From CAUZIZ01 sp965219005 (GTDB lineage Bacteria > Acidobacteriota > UBA6911 > RPQK01 > JAJDTT01): DNA of 64,000 bases. How positions within the stretch are numbered: position 1 is the first letter of the stretch; each line of letters begins with the position of its first letter. Of this stretch, positions 17,799 to 27,020 are shown piece by piece. The translations under genes and the position numbers were made by a program. The notes below the pieces were generated by a model. The model did no database searches, had not been told where the DNA came from, and was given only the letters and a program-made list of their open reading frames with translations. The stretch lies in NCBI GenBank assembly GCA_965219005.1, contig CBDCMS010000004.1, forward strand, positions 2,666,001 to 2,730,000, in the 5' to 3' direction.

Positions 17799-18971
17799 GT
17801 GGCCCCTCAGCAACAACAATGGATGCAAGAACCATTGACCGACCGATCGAAGAGAAATGAGAAGATCGGTCTCACACGCCGCAAACTCTTGTTGGCAGGA
17901 GGCTCCCTGCTGGCTGCTGGCTGTACCTCTCCAGCGAGGTCCGGGAGCGCATCTCCAGAAGCCACCAGGGAGTCAGACGACGAGAAAATGAACGGCTCTT
18001 TCTCCGGCATCCGCTCGGTTCACTATTGTGAGAATGACCCGGGACGGGACTGGGTCAAGGATTCTCGAATCGCGCTGGATCAGGACACACCCTTGGACTC
18101 CACCAAGATCCTGACTCCCAACGTCATCCGTCTGCCCGGCGGCGGATATCGCATGTACTACACGGGTCTAGGACCAGGCCGGCCCGTGGCCGACGCGCAG
18201 GGCTATATCCTCAGTGCGTACTCCGAAGACGCTGTCGTTTGGAGAAAGGACGCAGGGATCCGGCTGGATGTGCACGCTCCCCACGCAAGCCGACGCACTC
18301 TGTGTCCCGACGTCATTCCTCTAGCAGGCGGGGGCTACCGAATGTACTACGAGGCCCGGTCTTTCGAGGGTCCCACGACCGTTCTGAGTGCCGTCTCTAA
18401 AGATGGCCTCGACTGGCGGCCCGAACCGGGAATCCGATTCGGAGACGGCAAATGGTCCTACGGCACGCCCCGGTGTCTGTACATTCCGTTTGGGAAGGAA
18501 GCGGGTGGGAAGGAAGGAGGTTCCCGCTACCGGCTCTACTGCCACCATTACTCCCATCCCATGGAGCACGGTCTGGAATCCCAGAACCACATCGTGAGCG
18601 CCATCTCCGATGACGGTCTCGATTTTCGACCGGAGCCGGGTGTCCGGATCCCGCAGGAGAACAGCTTCGAGGACTATGCCGTCTATGCCCCTGAAGTCAT
18701 TCGGCTTGGGGACGGCAGCTACCGGATGTACTACGCCGCCTGGACCTATGCGCCGATGCACGGCCGGCTCTTCACCGCCGTATCCCCAGACGGCCTCAGC
18801 TGGACCAAGCATCCCGAACCCTGCCTGGACATAGGCGGACCCTGGGATCAGATCCATGCCTCGGAGCCCTGTGTCATTGATCTGGACGACGGTCGCCACC
18901 GCCTTTTCTATGAAGCCTGTGATGCAGATCGTCGCTGGCGAATCTTGAGCGCCACCTCGGCTTCCAGCTGA
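17799..18971 (+). CDS. TAT lipoprotein with glycosidase-like propeller (copy 3)
   Basis: 390 residues. The N-terminus contains TRRKLLLAGGSLLAAGC, a twin-arginine signal with lipobox, so the protein should be a folded, lipid-anchored export. The body shows four or five clear blades of the type LPGGGYRMYYTG...SEDAVVW, LAGGGYRMYYEA...SKDGLDWRPEPG, SDDGLDFRPEPGVR, LGDGSYRMYYAA...SPDGLSWTKHPEP, as in GH43/GH130-like propellers. The true start may be an internal codon nearer the RR motif. Unlike copies 1, 2 and 4 it lacks the C-terminal sandwich. Confidence 0.75.
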   Translation: MAPQQQQWMQEPLTDRSKRNEKIGLTRRKLLLAGGSLLAAGCTSPARSGSASPEATRESDDEKMNGSFSGIRSVHYCENDPGRDWVKDSRIALDQDTPLDSTKILTPNVIRLPGGGYRMYYTGLGPGRPVADAQGYILSAYSEDAVVWRKDAGIRLDVHAPHASRRTLCPDVIPLAGGGYRMYYEARSFEGPTTVLSAVSKDGLDWRPEPGIRFGDGKWSYGTPRCLYIPFGKEAGGKEGGSRYRLYCHHYSHPMEHGLESQNHIVSAISDDGLDFRPEPGVRIPQENSFEDYAVYAPEVIRLGDGSYRMYYAAWTYAPMHGRLFTAVSPDGLSWTKHPEPCLDIGGPWDQIHASEPCVIDLDDGRHRLFYEACDADRRWRILSATSASS

Positions 18972-19087
18972 AGGCGAGCGAAAATCTACGACCCTTCAGG
19001 GACTTGCTCTCAGAATCGTGCTTTGCAGCCAGGTAGAAATCACTCCCCGTAGACAGTGGTAGAGTCGGTCTGCGAGGTGGCTTTGGC

Positions 19088-19140
19088 CTCCAGGCCGAAG
19101 TAAAGCCGTCGAGTCTAGCTCGACCCACGGCGGCCTGGAG
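19088..19140. repeat. Nested stem-loop between convergent genes
   Basis: CTCCAGGCC (19088-19096) pairs with GGCCTGGAG (19132-19140), and inside it GTCGAG pairs with CTCGAC around a TCTAG loop. It sits between the lipoprotein gene and the convergent MFS remnant, where a bidirectional terminator would be expected, but no T-run follows. The sequence CGACCCACGGCGG occurs twice here (about 19120 and 19195). Confidence 0.45.
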
Positions 19141-19219
19141 ACCACCGCCACGACGAAGGCCAGCCGTGTAGTCGAATTCGATTCGACATTTCGTCGACCC
19201 ACGGCGGATCCGGCAATGC

Positions 19220-19483
19220 TCACAGGCTCGGTCTGTGCGGGGCCTTCCGGGGAAGTCCCAACAGCAGCACCAGTGACAGAGCAGCGGTAACCAAACCAAA
19301 GACAAAGCTTGCGGGGAAGCCAGCTGAAAGCTTGTCGCACAAAGCCGCTTGGACCACACCCACGTAGATGACTGGAGCGGCCAGGTACACCAGGATGTTG
19401 GAGAGGATGTACAGACGACCGTTGTGACGGTCCATGGACGGCGTCGGTTCGAGCTGGGTTTCCTTTGCCGGCGGACGTTTCAT
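19220..19483 (-). pseudogene. Internally deleted MFS transporter remnant
   Basis: 87 codons. The first half (NGRLYILSNILVYLAAP, then VIYVGVVQAALCDKL) reads like the N-terminal cytoplasmic segment and first membrane helix of a major facilitator transporter of the type common in these phyla. The second half (FVFGLVTAALSLVLLLGLP followed by a basic tail) reads like the last helix of such a protein. This suggests one large in-frame deletion joining both ends. A genuine small two-helix membrane protein is the alternative. Confidence 0.45.
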
Positions 19484-19557
19484 CGAGGATCCTCTCTATT
19501 CCCCGGCATCACCTCCCTCGGGTTGGTCGCGACTCGAACGCCCTTCTGCTAGGTGGC

Positions 19558-20832
19558 TTACTGCGGAGCCCACTCCTGGTAAGGCCTCTCCAAGTGCCAG
19601 AACACCCCAAGGATCTCTCCGCCGGACCCAACATAGTGCCATATAGCCGAGAAAAAGTGGTCTTTGGAGCGCTCAACAGTAGGGCAAGAAAACGAGGTTT
19701 CTGGATCTACCACGAACTTGATCGATTGATTCATGAAGGCTGTACCTGTCTTCGTGTCGTCAACCCAGGTCTTGCCGCCATCAAGGCTGATCCGCGCGAC
19801 CTTCCGCGAATCCCGCCCGCCCGCGGCGTGTGTTACGACCACCACATTGCTTCTGGACCAGTAGATCGTCCCTCGATGACCATACCAGTCGGTCATGCCA
19901 CCCTTGGCCAGTCCAAAGGTCCGACCGCCATCAGTCGATTCAAATAATGCTCCGTTCTTATAGTGGGGTCTCGGGTTACCGGTCTCTTCCATCAACTCTT
20001 TCTGCTGCGTCTCGGTGTACCATTTTTCAGAGGTCTGAATCCGCGTCATGAGCAGGATGTGGTTTCCGTCGTGTGGATCGATGGCCAGAGCCGACTCGTG
20101 GGGACTCAACTGGGGGTAGACACGAGTCGGATCGCCCCAAGACTCACCTCCATCAGTGCTGCGAAGAACGACATCGCTGAAGAAGTCGCGAGGCGTTCCG
20201 GCGAACTGGTAATTCGGCCGCTTGTAGGGCTGTTCATAGGCTCCGTGCTGTCTGGCGTACTCGGGGGAAGGCACGATGGTCGTGGTGAACAGGAGTGTCC
20301 CGCCGGGCTGCTCGATAAAAGTGCGGAGTCCGTCCTCGTGAAACTGCATATTGGGGATGCCAGGGGGGATCCGACCAAAATCGGTGGGGGAGGTCTTCCA
20401 GGTCTGAGCGCCGTCGTCGGAGTAGGAGACGAAGAGATTCTGCCCGTAGAGCTTTTTCGGGATGTTCGGCGGTTGATCACCCGCAGACTGGTGGACCAAA
20501 AACAACCGGCCCTTTTGGTTCACGCCCAATCCCTGTACCACCTGATGTGCCTGGGCCAGGCCGACCGGCGCGGCTGTCCAGGTCTCACCGTTGTCGTTGC
20601 TTTTGTAGAGGGTCGGGGTCTGGGTCTGGAAGTTCAGGTAGATTGTCCGGTCCGGGTGCCGCACCATGCTCATCATTCCGCGCTTTGGCGTCCCGGCGGG
20701 TGCGATAGTCTTTTTCTTGTCGACCTTCAGCACGACCCGGTGGTCGTCGATGCCCGATAACAGGTTGGCAGGTAGGCTCAAGCACAGAATTGAAGTGATC
20801 AGGGTCGATGCCAACTTCAGATTCCAAGTCAT
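19558..20832 (-). CDS. Exported sialidase-like BNR-repeat protein
   Basis: 424 residues from the ATG at 20832 (AGAGGAAATCC upstream); the frame opens at 20880. A signal peptide (LASTLITSILCLSLPANLLS) is followed by a propeller with at least five Asp-boxes: SNDNGETWTA, SDDGAQTWKT, STDGGESWGD, STDGGRTFG and SLDGGKTWVD. Such exo-alpha-sialidase-like proteins bind or cleave glycans outside the cell. The full catalytic set was not located, so enzymatic activity is uncertain. The gene ends just before the propeller gene at 20906-22375 in the direction of transcription and may share its transcript. Confidence 0.85.
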   Translation of the reverse strand: MTWNLKLASTLITSILCLSLPANLLSGIDDHRVVLKVDKKKTIAPAGTPKRGMMSMVRHPDRTIYLNFQTQTPTLYKSNDNGETWTAAPVGLAQAHQVVQGLGVNQKGRLFLVHQSAGDQPPNIPKKLYGQNLFVSYSDDGAQTWKTSPTDFGRIPPGIPNMQFHEDGLRTFIEQPGGTLLFTTTIVPSPEYARQHGAYEQPYKRPNYQFAGTPRDFFSDVVLRSTDGGESWGDPTRVYPQLSPHESALAIDPHDGNHILLMTRIQTSEKWYTETQQKELMEETGNPRPHYKNGALFESTDGGRTFGLAKGGMTDWYGHRGTIYWSRSNVVVVTHAAGGRDSRKVARISLDGGKTWVDDTKTGTAFMNQSIKFVVDPETSFSCPTVERSKDHFFSAIWHYVGSGGEILGVFWHLERPYQEWAPQ

Positions 20833-20905
20833 CTGGATTTCCTCTCTGGGGAAGGCCTGGTTCATACCTGAACAGGACATTCGACATCAAGCCGCGTTTC
20901 GTGGC

Positions 20906-22375
20906 TCACTGGAAACGCAGGGAGTACAGGTCGGCGTCCCTCATGACGAAGCGCAGACGAATAGCCTGACCTGCAATCCGACTGAGATCACTCCCTCCCT
21001 GCCAGGAAACCACCCTTTCGATCTCATCCCCTATGATCTCCGGACAGCCCGAAGCTGCAAAGCCAGGGATTACACTCCCTTCACCGTCCAGAATCTCTAC
21101 CCGGACGCTTCCTGCAGCTGAAGTCGAATAGTTGATCCTCAATTCCTTGCCTGAAAATCGAACGGGCCTGGTCAGCATTTCACCGCCCTCGTAGGGCGCA
21201 TTGAGTGAGGAGAAACCGTCCAGCCGCAGCGTTTGTCGCTCGATGTGCCAGGACTTCTGGGCGTAGTGCCGGTTCACATAGAAAGACATTTCGGCCGGAC
21301 CGGTCTGGAAGACGCCCTGCAGAGCGTAGTTTGTGCGGGAGACCCAGTTCTCCGAGCCCATACCCGGTTTCACGAAACCCTCCATGAAGGTGCGGTTGTA
21401 GCGGGTCGTTCCCGGCCGGGTGGTCATGAAAACGGTTTCAGAGCAGTCGTTGTAGTAGATGTGTCCTTCATAGCCGACCACCGCCATATGGGAAAGTTGA
21501 TCATCGGTCACGACTCTCCTCTGGTACATGAAACGGGCCGGGAAAGCCACGTAGATGTGAGGGGCACGAAAATAGGGAATTGTCCGGTTGACATAGAGGT
21601 GTTCCCGAGTGGTGTCTCCGTAGCTCATGACCCTCAGAGGCGTCCAGTAGATCAAGTCCCTGGAAGTGCTGCGCAGGACGCTGCGCCACGGGTCCATGAA
21701 GCGAAAGTAGGCCACATAAGAATCCTCCACCTCGGACCAAAAGGCAGCGAAATCGCCATCGAAGCAGTTGTGCATCGTGCAGGTCAGCTCGGGCTGTTGC
21801 GCCATACGGGTAAAACGGACTCCATCGGCGGAGGTGTATCCGATGACATGAGGCGTGTATCCCGGTCCGCGACGGTCATCCTGCACGATTCCCTTGAACC
21901 TCTCCTCCTTCGGCACCCCCGGACGGGTGTCGAGAAAAACGTTGGGGGAGATGGGCTGACCCTTTCCATCGACGATCACGTTGTTCGTTCGGGAACCCTG
22001 AAACTCGAAGTGCCCCAGATTGGGCTTCTCCCAGGAAATGCCGTCCTTGCTGGTGGCGTAGCAGAGGAATGACTTTGCCACATCCGTGTCCAGGCCCCGA
22101 TAGTAAAGGCGGTAGAGACCCTGATGAAGGATCACGTTGTTGCCGAAGTTGAAAGCACCCTCCCAGGGACGGTCTACCTTTAATATGACCTCAGCTGGGA
22201 GAGGACGACCCAGTCGCAGTGCCGTCCCCTTCATCGAATCGATGAGGTAGTCGTCCACGAAAAGCTCCCGGCGGGAACCGATGTCCAGGGATTCGTCTGA
22301 CTTTGCTGATGGACCGGCCACCGCCAGCGAAAACACCAAGGAAGCCACCGAAACAGAAAATACTGCTGTCCTCAT
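20906..22375 (-). CDS. Exported five-bladed propeller, glycosidase-like (copy 4)
   Basis: 489 residues with a signal peptide (VFSVSVASLVFSLAVAGPSA). It opens with RRELFVDDYLIDSMKG, the counterpart of LQLFLDDWLIQSLDN in copy 1, and has blades with SKDGISWEKPNLGHFEF and SADGVRFTRM. The last 110 residues are very close to copy 1: LRLDGFSSLNAPYEGG, NYSTSAAGSVRVEI, GDEIERVVSWQGGSDLSRIAGQ and the ending DADLYSLRFQ. Copies 1 and 4 are therefore paralogs. Substrate is unknown; a secreted carbohydrate-active role is inferred from fold and context. Confidence 0.8.
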   Translation of the reverse strand: MRTAVFSVSVASLVFSLAVAGPSAKSDESLDIGSRRELFVDDYLIDSMKGTALRLGRPLPAEVILKVDRPWEGAFNFGNNVILHQGLYRLYYRGLDTDVAKSFLCYATSKDGISWEKPNLGHFEFQGSRTNNVIVDGKGQPISPNVFLDTRPGVPKEERFKGIVQDDRRGPGYTPHVIGYTSADGVRFTRMAQQPELTCTMHNCFDGDFAAFWSEVEDSYVAYFRFMDPWRSVLRSTSRDLIYWTPLRVMSYGDTTREHLYVNRTIPYFRAPHIYVAFPARFMYQRRVVTDDQLSHMAVVGYEGHIYYNDCSETVFMTTRPGTTRYNRTFMEGFVKPGMGSENWVSRTNYALQGVFQTGPAEMSFYVNRHYAQKSWHIERQTLRLDGFSSLNAPYEGGEMLTRPVRFSGKELRINYSTSAAGSVRVEILDGEGSVIPGFAASGCPEIIGDEIERVVSWQGGSDLSRIAGQAIRLRFVMRDADLYSLRFQ

Positions 22376-22667
22376 TACCCATCCTCCTGGGAAAAGGCCC
22401 TAGATTTAATAGCCACCTTGAGCGTAGAAAAGTACCCCCAGGAAATCAAGGGTTTTACGGCATGGCTTCAGCACTGTTTTTTCGCTCCCTGATTCGGTTG
22501 GAGGGGCAGGGCTCAGCTGAACTATCTCCTCCCTAGTCCTGTCCCCAGAAGCGGAGGCCCCATTCGAGAAAGAAACTTCGGCCGACTACGGGGACACATT
22601 TCCAGAGATGATCCTAGCATGGTGTTCATCAACCGGGCTGCGACGTTTTCTGCAGAATCCTCGCGCG

Positions 22668-23135
22668 TCAAAGAGCCTGGTAAAGTAATTCTTTCCCCTT
22701 GTGCAAGCTGTCTGCGACCACTCCCGCCGCGGCTCCCACTCCTGCGCCAAGAGGAGTCCATACGAAGCATGAACCGTGCTGGAAAGCGGCAAAGCAAACA
22801 AAGCTGAGGACGAGTCCGCCGGCTGAACCTGCTCCAGCCCCAATCAGGGTGCCGTCCACCGGGCTGTCATGGTGATTCTCCCGGACGATTCTGTGAACTC
22901 CAGACTTCACTAACTTTCGTTCTCTTCCGGCTGGGTCAATCACCGTCAGCTCGTTCGGGCTCAAGCTCCTGAAAACAGACTCAACACGCTCTCCCCCTTT
23001 TAGGGTGATGATTATTTCTGATCCTGGAGGGAGCATGCCTACCTTTTCCCACCTTCCCGGAATTGCTCCTGCCTGAGCGGAAGTGGTGAGTAGGGCGAGC
23101 GAGGTGATTAGGCCGGCGAGACTTCGATTTTTCAT
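22668..23135 (-). CDS. Exported glycine-zipper protein of unknown function
   Basis: 155 residues: signal peptide (1-22), then a small beta domain with GSEIIITLKGGERVESVFRSL and ELTVIDPAGRERKLVKSGVHRI, resembling an Sm-like or PRC-like fold that sets how genes handle hydrophilic surfaces, and a Gly/Ala-rich glycine-zipper helix pair (GTLIGAGAGSAGGLVLSFV, GAGVGAAAGVVAD). AGGAGG precedes the start. Likely periplasmic or membrane-associated; function unknown. Confidence 0.7.
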   Translation of the reverse strand: MKNRSLAGLITSLALLTTSAQAGAIPGRWEKVGMLPPGSEIIITLKGGERVESVFRSLSPNELTVIDPAGRERKLVKSGVHRIVRENHHDSPVDGTLIGAGAGSAGGLVLSFVCFAAFQHGSCFVWTPLGAGVGAAAGVVADSLHKGKELLYQAL

Positions 23136-23448
23136 TTTAGAGTCCTCCTTTATAGCTGGAGTTGCGATTTTTCTTCCGCGTCCGGCTCAGAGATTTCTTG
23201 ATACGCCGCTGGAATCTTGCCGAAAGCAACGGATTCAGGAGGACGTGCTTCTTGTTGTCGGGCGTACCCGGTCGTTCGGGCGTTTCTGTGGTAGGAATCT
23301 GCTAGGCGAACCGCCCTGAAAAAACCGTTCCTTACCTCCGCACGTGCGCAGAGAGACCCACCAGGACGGAATGTTCTTGGGAGATCAGAGCTAGACCCGC
23401 CGTGATGTCAAACGGTACTATCAATAGCCAGGCAGTCGTCCCACACCA
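23136..23448. other. Intergenic region, nothing recognised
   Basis: Between divergent genes. I see the ribosome site of the upstream-facing gene at its left edge and no complete gene. A reverse-strand frame reading PFDITAGLALI around 23400 looks faintly like a lipoprotein remnant but cannot be supported. Confidence 0.35.
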
Positions 23449-23868
23449 ATGAGAAAAACACTTCTCTATCGAATATTTGGGATCGGGCAAGTACCGAAAG
23501 ATGTCCGACACCAGATACACAAGGAAGGCATCGTTCTTCAAGATGAAGGAATTGGTGGGTCTGTGACTCTCAGGAAATTTCGTGCACCTGGGAAACGCTT
23601 CAGTTGGAAACGTAGCTGGTTCAGCGGATCTATTGTGTTAACGAAAGAACATTTTTTGGCGTTTCGTTATTCGAACCCAATAATTGGGGTTTCCTGGGAT
23701 GACGATAGAATCAAGAGCTTGAATTGCTTTCTCGAAAATGAAAATACACTTTGCGTCGAGTTCGATGCATCGACGTTTTGCGAAGACTGGTCAGGTAATA
23801 TCGAAGTCAGGTTTTCCACACTACTAGCACAAGCATTCTTGGAGAAAATTATACAGAACAGTGCCTGA
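23449..23868 (+). CDS. Conserved hypothetical protein, 139 aa
   Basis: A compact soluble protein beginning MRKTLLYRIFGIGQVPK, with blocks EGIVLQDEGIGGSVTLRKF, FRAPGKRF and VLTKEHFLAFRYSNPIIGV and an ending rich in aromatic and acidic residues (DWSGNIEVRFST). The block layout looks like that of a conserved bacterial family, possibly PH-like, but no function is known to me. Base composition (AT-richer than its neighbours) suggests a separate origin. Confidence 0.6.
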   Translation: MRKTLLYRIFGIGQVPKDVRHQIHKEGIVLQDEGIGGSVTLRKFRAPGKRFSWKRSWFSGSIVLTKEHFLAFRYSNPIIGVSWDDDRIKSLNCFLENENTLCVEFDASTFCEDWSGNIEVRFSTLLAQAFLEKIIQNSA

Positions 23869-23990
23869 ATGTTCGTCGACGTAGGGATGTACTTGTGATT
23901 GCCCTGTGCGCTCCGCCTGTAGCCGGGTCGGGCGAGCTCGGAGATGATGTTCCCCGCCCAAGGTCGATGCCAAGCGCCGCAGCGTCCGCA

Positions 23991-24290
23991 CTAAATAGAG
24001 CCCACCCATAGGCAGACGCTCGGGTCGCCCAGGATGATTTCTTCCGTCGCATCCAACCCGACGGTCCGTTCTTGCGTCTCCTGCTGGGCCCCAGACTGGT
24101 TGAAGAATTCGATGGTGATGCTGGCCACAGTCCGGCTTGTGTTCCAGACCAGGATCCGGGTCGTGTTCTGGGAATCGCCTCGGACGGCTTGGGGAAGGAA
24201 AAACTCCGTCGCCGCCGAGACCAGATCGAAGGAAACCAGGCACAGAACCAGAGCCGGTAGGATCCTTCCCAAGAGAGCTATTGTTGCCAT
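23991..24290 (-). pseudogene. Truncated exported protein next to the IS4 pair
   Basis: 99 codons: a signal peptide (LPALVLCLVSFDLVSA) and a start FFLPQAVRGDSQNTTRILVWN, then EIILGDPSVCLWVGSI and a stop. The layout matches the repeated C-terminal module of the 1337-residue protein at 27021, where the same position continues GSATVTSDK for another 100 residues. The downstream sequence is open only in another frame, so this is a broken relative of that module, about 50 bases from the mobile element. Confidence 0.5.
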
Positions 24291-24524
24291 TGCCCTCGTG
24301 CTTGTGATTTGGTCTGTGTTTGTAGCTAGTTGAATCCTAAGTACCGCATTTCATAATTACGATCACTAGTGTCCAAACGTTGTTCTATCGCACAACTCTA
24401 AGTTACTGGTAAGAATTGTTTTAACATCGAAATCCAATTTTTTCGATACTTTTTGATATGAAACTGTGGCAGGTGCCGACCCGGTTCTCCAATCCTGTGG
24501 CCTGCAAGCCGATAGGATGCCTAG

Positions 24525-25694
24525 ATGGATATGCGCAGAACCGTCTTTGCCCAGCTGATGGATTGCGTCCCCAGGTATCAATTTCAACTCTGTGCTCAAC
24601 GCTACCGAGGAGATTACAAGATAAAAGACTTCTCCTGCTGGAAGCAGTGGCTGTGTATGGTCTTCGCCCAGTTGACCTATCGCGAGAGTCTGCGGGATAT
24701 CGAAGCCACGCTAGGTTCGGTTGCAGGCAGACTCTACCACATGGGAATTCGAGGCCGCGTGGCCCGCAGCTCTTTGGCCCATACCAACGAGAATCGGGAT
24801 TGGCGCATTTATGCCGATTTCGCTCAAGTCTTGATCCAAGAGGCACGGACTTTGTACGCAGGCGAGCCCTTTGCCGTGGAACTGGAAAAAACGGTCTACG
24901 CGCTCGATTCCACCACCATCGATCTGTGTCTTTCGGTGTTCCCTTGGGCCCGCTTCCGCAAACGCAAAGGAGCCATCAAACTGCATACTTTGCTCGACTT
25001 ACGTGGCAACATCCCCACCTTTGTCGAGGTCACCGAGGGGCGGGTTCACGACGTCAATATCCTCGACTATCTGCTGGTCCAACCCGGCTCCATTTACATC
25101 CTGGATCGCGGCTATCTCGATTTCGCACGTCTTTATCGGCTGCACCAGAGTTCCGGTTTCTTCATCATTCGTGCCCACCAGCGCCTGAATTTCCGCCGTC
25201 TGTACTCCCATCGTGTCGACAAGAGCATCGGGCTAAGAAGCGATCAAACCGGGGTCCTGAGCGGCCGTTACACGGCCAACAAGTACCCCGACAAACTCCG
25301 ACGAGTCCGCTACTACGACGCCGAGACCCAAAAACACTTGGTCTTCTTGAGCAACAACTTTTCCCTGACTGCCCTCACTGTCGCCCAGCTGTACCGTTGC
25401 CGCTGGCGCGTGGAACTTTTCTTCAAATGGATCAAGCAACACCTGCGCATCAAAGCCTTCTATGGGACTTCTCCGAACGCCGTCAAAACTCAGATCTGGA
25501 TCGCCATCTCCGTGTATATCCTCGTTGCCATCCTGAAAAAACGCCTGAAATTGGAGCTGAGCCTCTACACAACTCTACAGATTCTCAGCCTGACTGTTTT
25601 CGAGAAAACCCCATTAATTCAAGTACTTACCAGCTTCGATTACAGGAATCACCAGGGAGGTTCATGTAACCAGTTGAATCTATTTGACTTATGA
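24525..25694 (+). CDS. IS4 family transposase (intact copy)
   Basis: 389 residues, full length for this group. The catalytic DDE parts are visible: ALDSTTIDL (first Asp), ILDRGYLDF (second Asp) and the Y-(2)-R-(3)-E-(6)-K motif YRCRWRVELFFKWIKQHL with the catalytic Glu. The N-terminal part (VFAQLMDCVPRYQFQ, YRESLRDIEATL) is the DUF4372-type region of this IS4 subgroup. It should cut and paste the element. No good ribosome site is seen, as is common for transposases. Confidence 0.92.
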   Translation: MDMRRTVFAQLMDCVPRYQFQLCAQRYRGDYKIKDFSCWKQWLCMVFAQLTYRESLRDIEATLGSVAGRLYHMGIRGRVARSSLAHTNENRDWRIYADFAQVLIQEARTLYAGEPFAVELEKTVYALDSTTIDLCLSVFPWARFRKRKGAIKLHTLLDLRGNIPTFVEVTEGRVHDVNILDYLLVQPGSIYILDRGYLDFARLYRLHQSSGFFIIRAHQRLNFRRLYSHRVDKSIGLRSDQTGVLSGRYTANKYPDKLRRVRYYDAETQKHLVFLSNNFSLTALTVAQLYRCRWRVELFFKWIKQHLRIKAFYGTSPNAVKTQIWIAISVYILVAILKKRLKLELSLYTTLQILSLTVFEKTPLIQVLTSFDYRNHQGGSCNQLNLFDL

Positions 25695-25719
25695 TTGGAC
25701 ACTAGTGAATTACGTAATT

Positions 25720-26973
25720 ATGTCCAAATCGCACAACTCTAAGTTACGGTATCGAAATCTAATTTTTTCGTCTCTGTGGCAGGTGCCGACCCGGTTCTCC
25801 AATCCTGTGGCCTGCAGCCGAGGATGCCTAGGTTATGCGCAGACCGTCTTTGCCCAGCTGACTGCGTCCCCAGGTATCAATTTCAACTCTGTGCTCAACG
25901 CTACCGAGGAGATTACAAGATCGACTTTCCTGCTGGAAGCAGTGGCTGTGGATGGTCTTCGCCCAGTTGACCTATCGCGAGAGTCTGCGGGATATCGAAG
26001 CCACGCTAGGTTCGGTTTTGACTCTACCACATGGGAATTCGAGGCCGCGTGGCCCGCAGCTCTTTGGCCCATACCAACGAGAATCGGGATTGGCGCATTT
26101 ATGCCGATTTCGCTCAAGTCTTGACCAAGAGGCACGGACTTTGTACGCAGGCGAGCCCTGCCGTGGAACTGGAAAAAACGGTCTACGCGCTCGTTCCACC
26201 ACCATCGATCTGTGTCTTTCTTGTTCCCTTGGGCCCGCTTCCGCAAACGCAAAGGAGCCATCAAACTGCATACTTTGCTCGACTTACGTGGCAAATCCCC
26301 ACCTTTGTCGAGGTCACCGAGGGGCGGGTTCACGACGTCAATATCCTCGACTATCTGCTGGTCCAACCCGGCTCCATTTACATCCTGGATCGCGGCTATC
26401 TCGATTTCGCACGTCTTTATCGGCTGCACCAGAGTTCCGGTTTCTTCATATTCGTGCCCACCAGCGCCTGAATTTCCGCCGTCTGTACTCCCATCGTGTC
26501 GACAAGAGCATCGGGCTAAGAAGCGATCAAACCGGGGTCCTGAGCGGCCGTTACACGGCCAACAAGTACCCCGACAAACTTCCAGTCCGCTACTACGACG
26601 CCGAGACCCAAAAACACTTGGTCTTCTTGAGCAACAACTTTTCCCTGACTGCCCTCACTGTCGCCCAGCTGTACCGTTGCCGCTGGCGCGTGGAACTTTT
26701 CTTCAAATGGATCAAGCAACACCTGCGCATCAAAGCCTTCTATGGGACTTCTCCGAACGCCGTCAAAACTCAGATCTGGATCGCCATCCCGTGTATATCC
26801 TCGTTGCCATCCTGAAAAAACGCCTGAAATTGGAGCTGAGCCTCTACACAACTCTACAGATTCTCAGCCTGACTGTTTTCGAGAAAACCCCATTAATTCA
26901 AGTACTTACCAGCTTCGATTACAGGAATCACCAGGGAGGTTCATGTAACCAGTTGAATCTATTTGACTTATGA
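25720..26973 (+). pseudogene. IS4 family transposase, second copy with many microdeletions
   Basis: Same sequence as the intact copy but interrupted by at least 16 small deletions, about 1-13 bases each, spread over the whole length, with only a couple of isolated substitutions. Examples compared with copy 1: CTGATGGATTGCG became CTGACTGCG, GGTTGCAGGCAGACTC became GGTTTTGACTC, GCTCGATTCC became GCTCGTTCC. The frame is destroyed, leaving only overlapping fragments. The 3' end (26640-26973) is almost untouched. Confidence 0.9.
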
Positions 26974-27020
26974 TTGGACACTAGTGACCGTAATTATGAA
27001 ATGCGGTACTAAGTCTCAGA

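Larger units (their letters stand above)
24341..27009. mobile_element. Tandem pair of IS4-type elements
   Basis: The outer ends are 36-bp inverted repeats (24341-24376 and 26974-27009) with one mismatch, starting GTACCGCATTTCATAATTAC, and TAA flanks both sides (24338-24340, 27010-27012). Inside lie two head-to-tail copies of the same transposase gene: an intact one at 24525-25694 and a decayed one at 25720-26973. At the junction (25694-25727) the inverted repeats have collapsed to a 12-bp palindrome AATTACGTAATT at 25708-25719 between TTGGACACTAGTG and TGTCCAA. Confidence 0.85.

Noticed and set aside
19963..20760. 265-codon ORF on the plus strand
   Set aside because: It is a shadow of the sialidase-like gene on the other strand, which has a signal peptide and five Asp-boxes.
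21233..22072. 279-codon ORF on the plus strand
   Set aside because: It is antisense to the propeller gene 20906-22375, and the composition is not protein-like.
24341..27009. Composite transposon carrying cargo between two IS4 copies
   Set aside because: The two copies abut directly with only a 12-bp palindrome between them, so there is no cargo.
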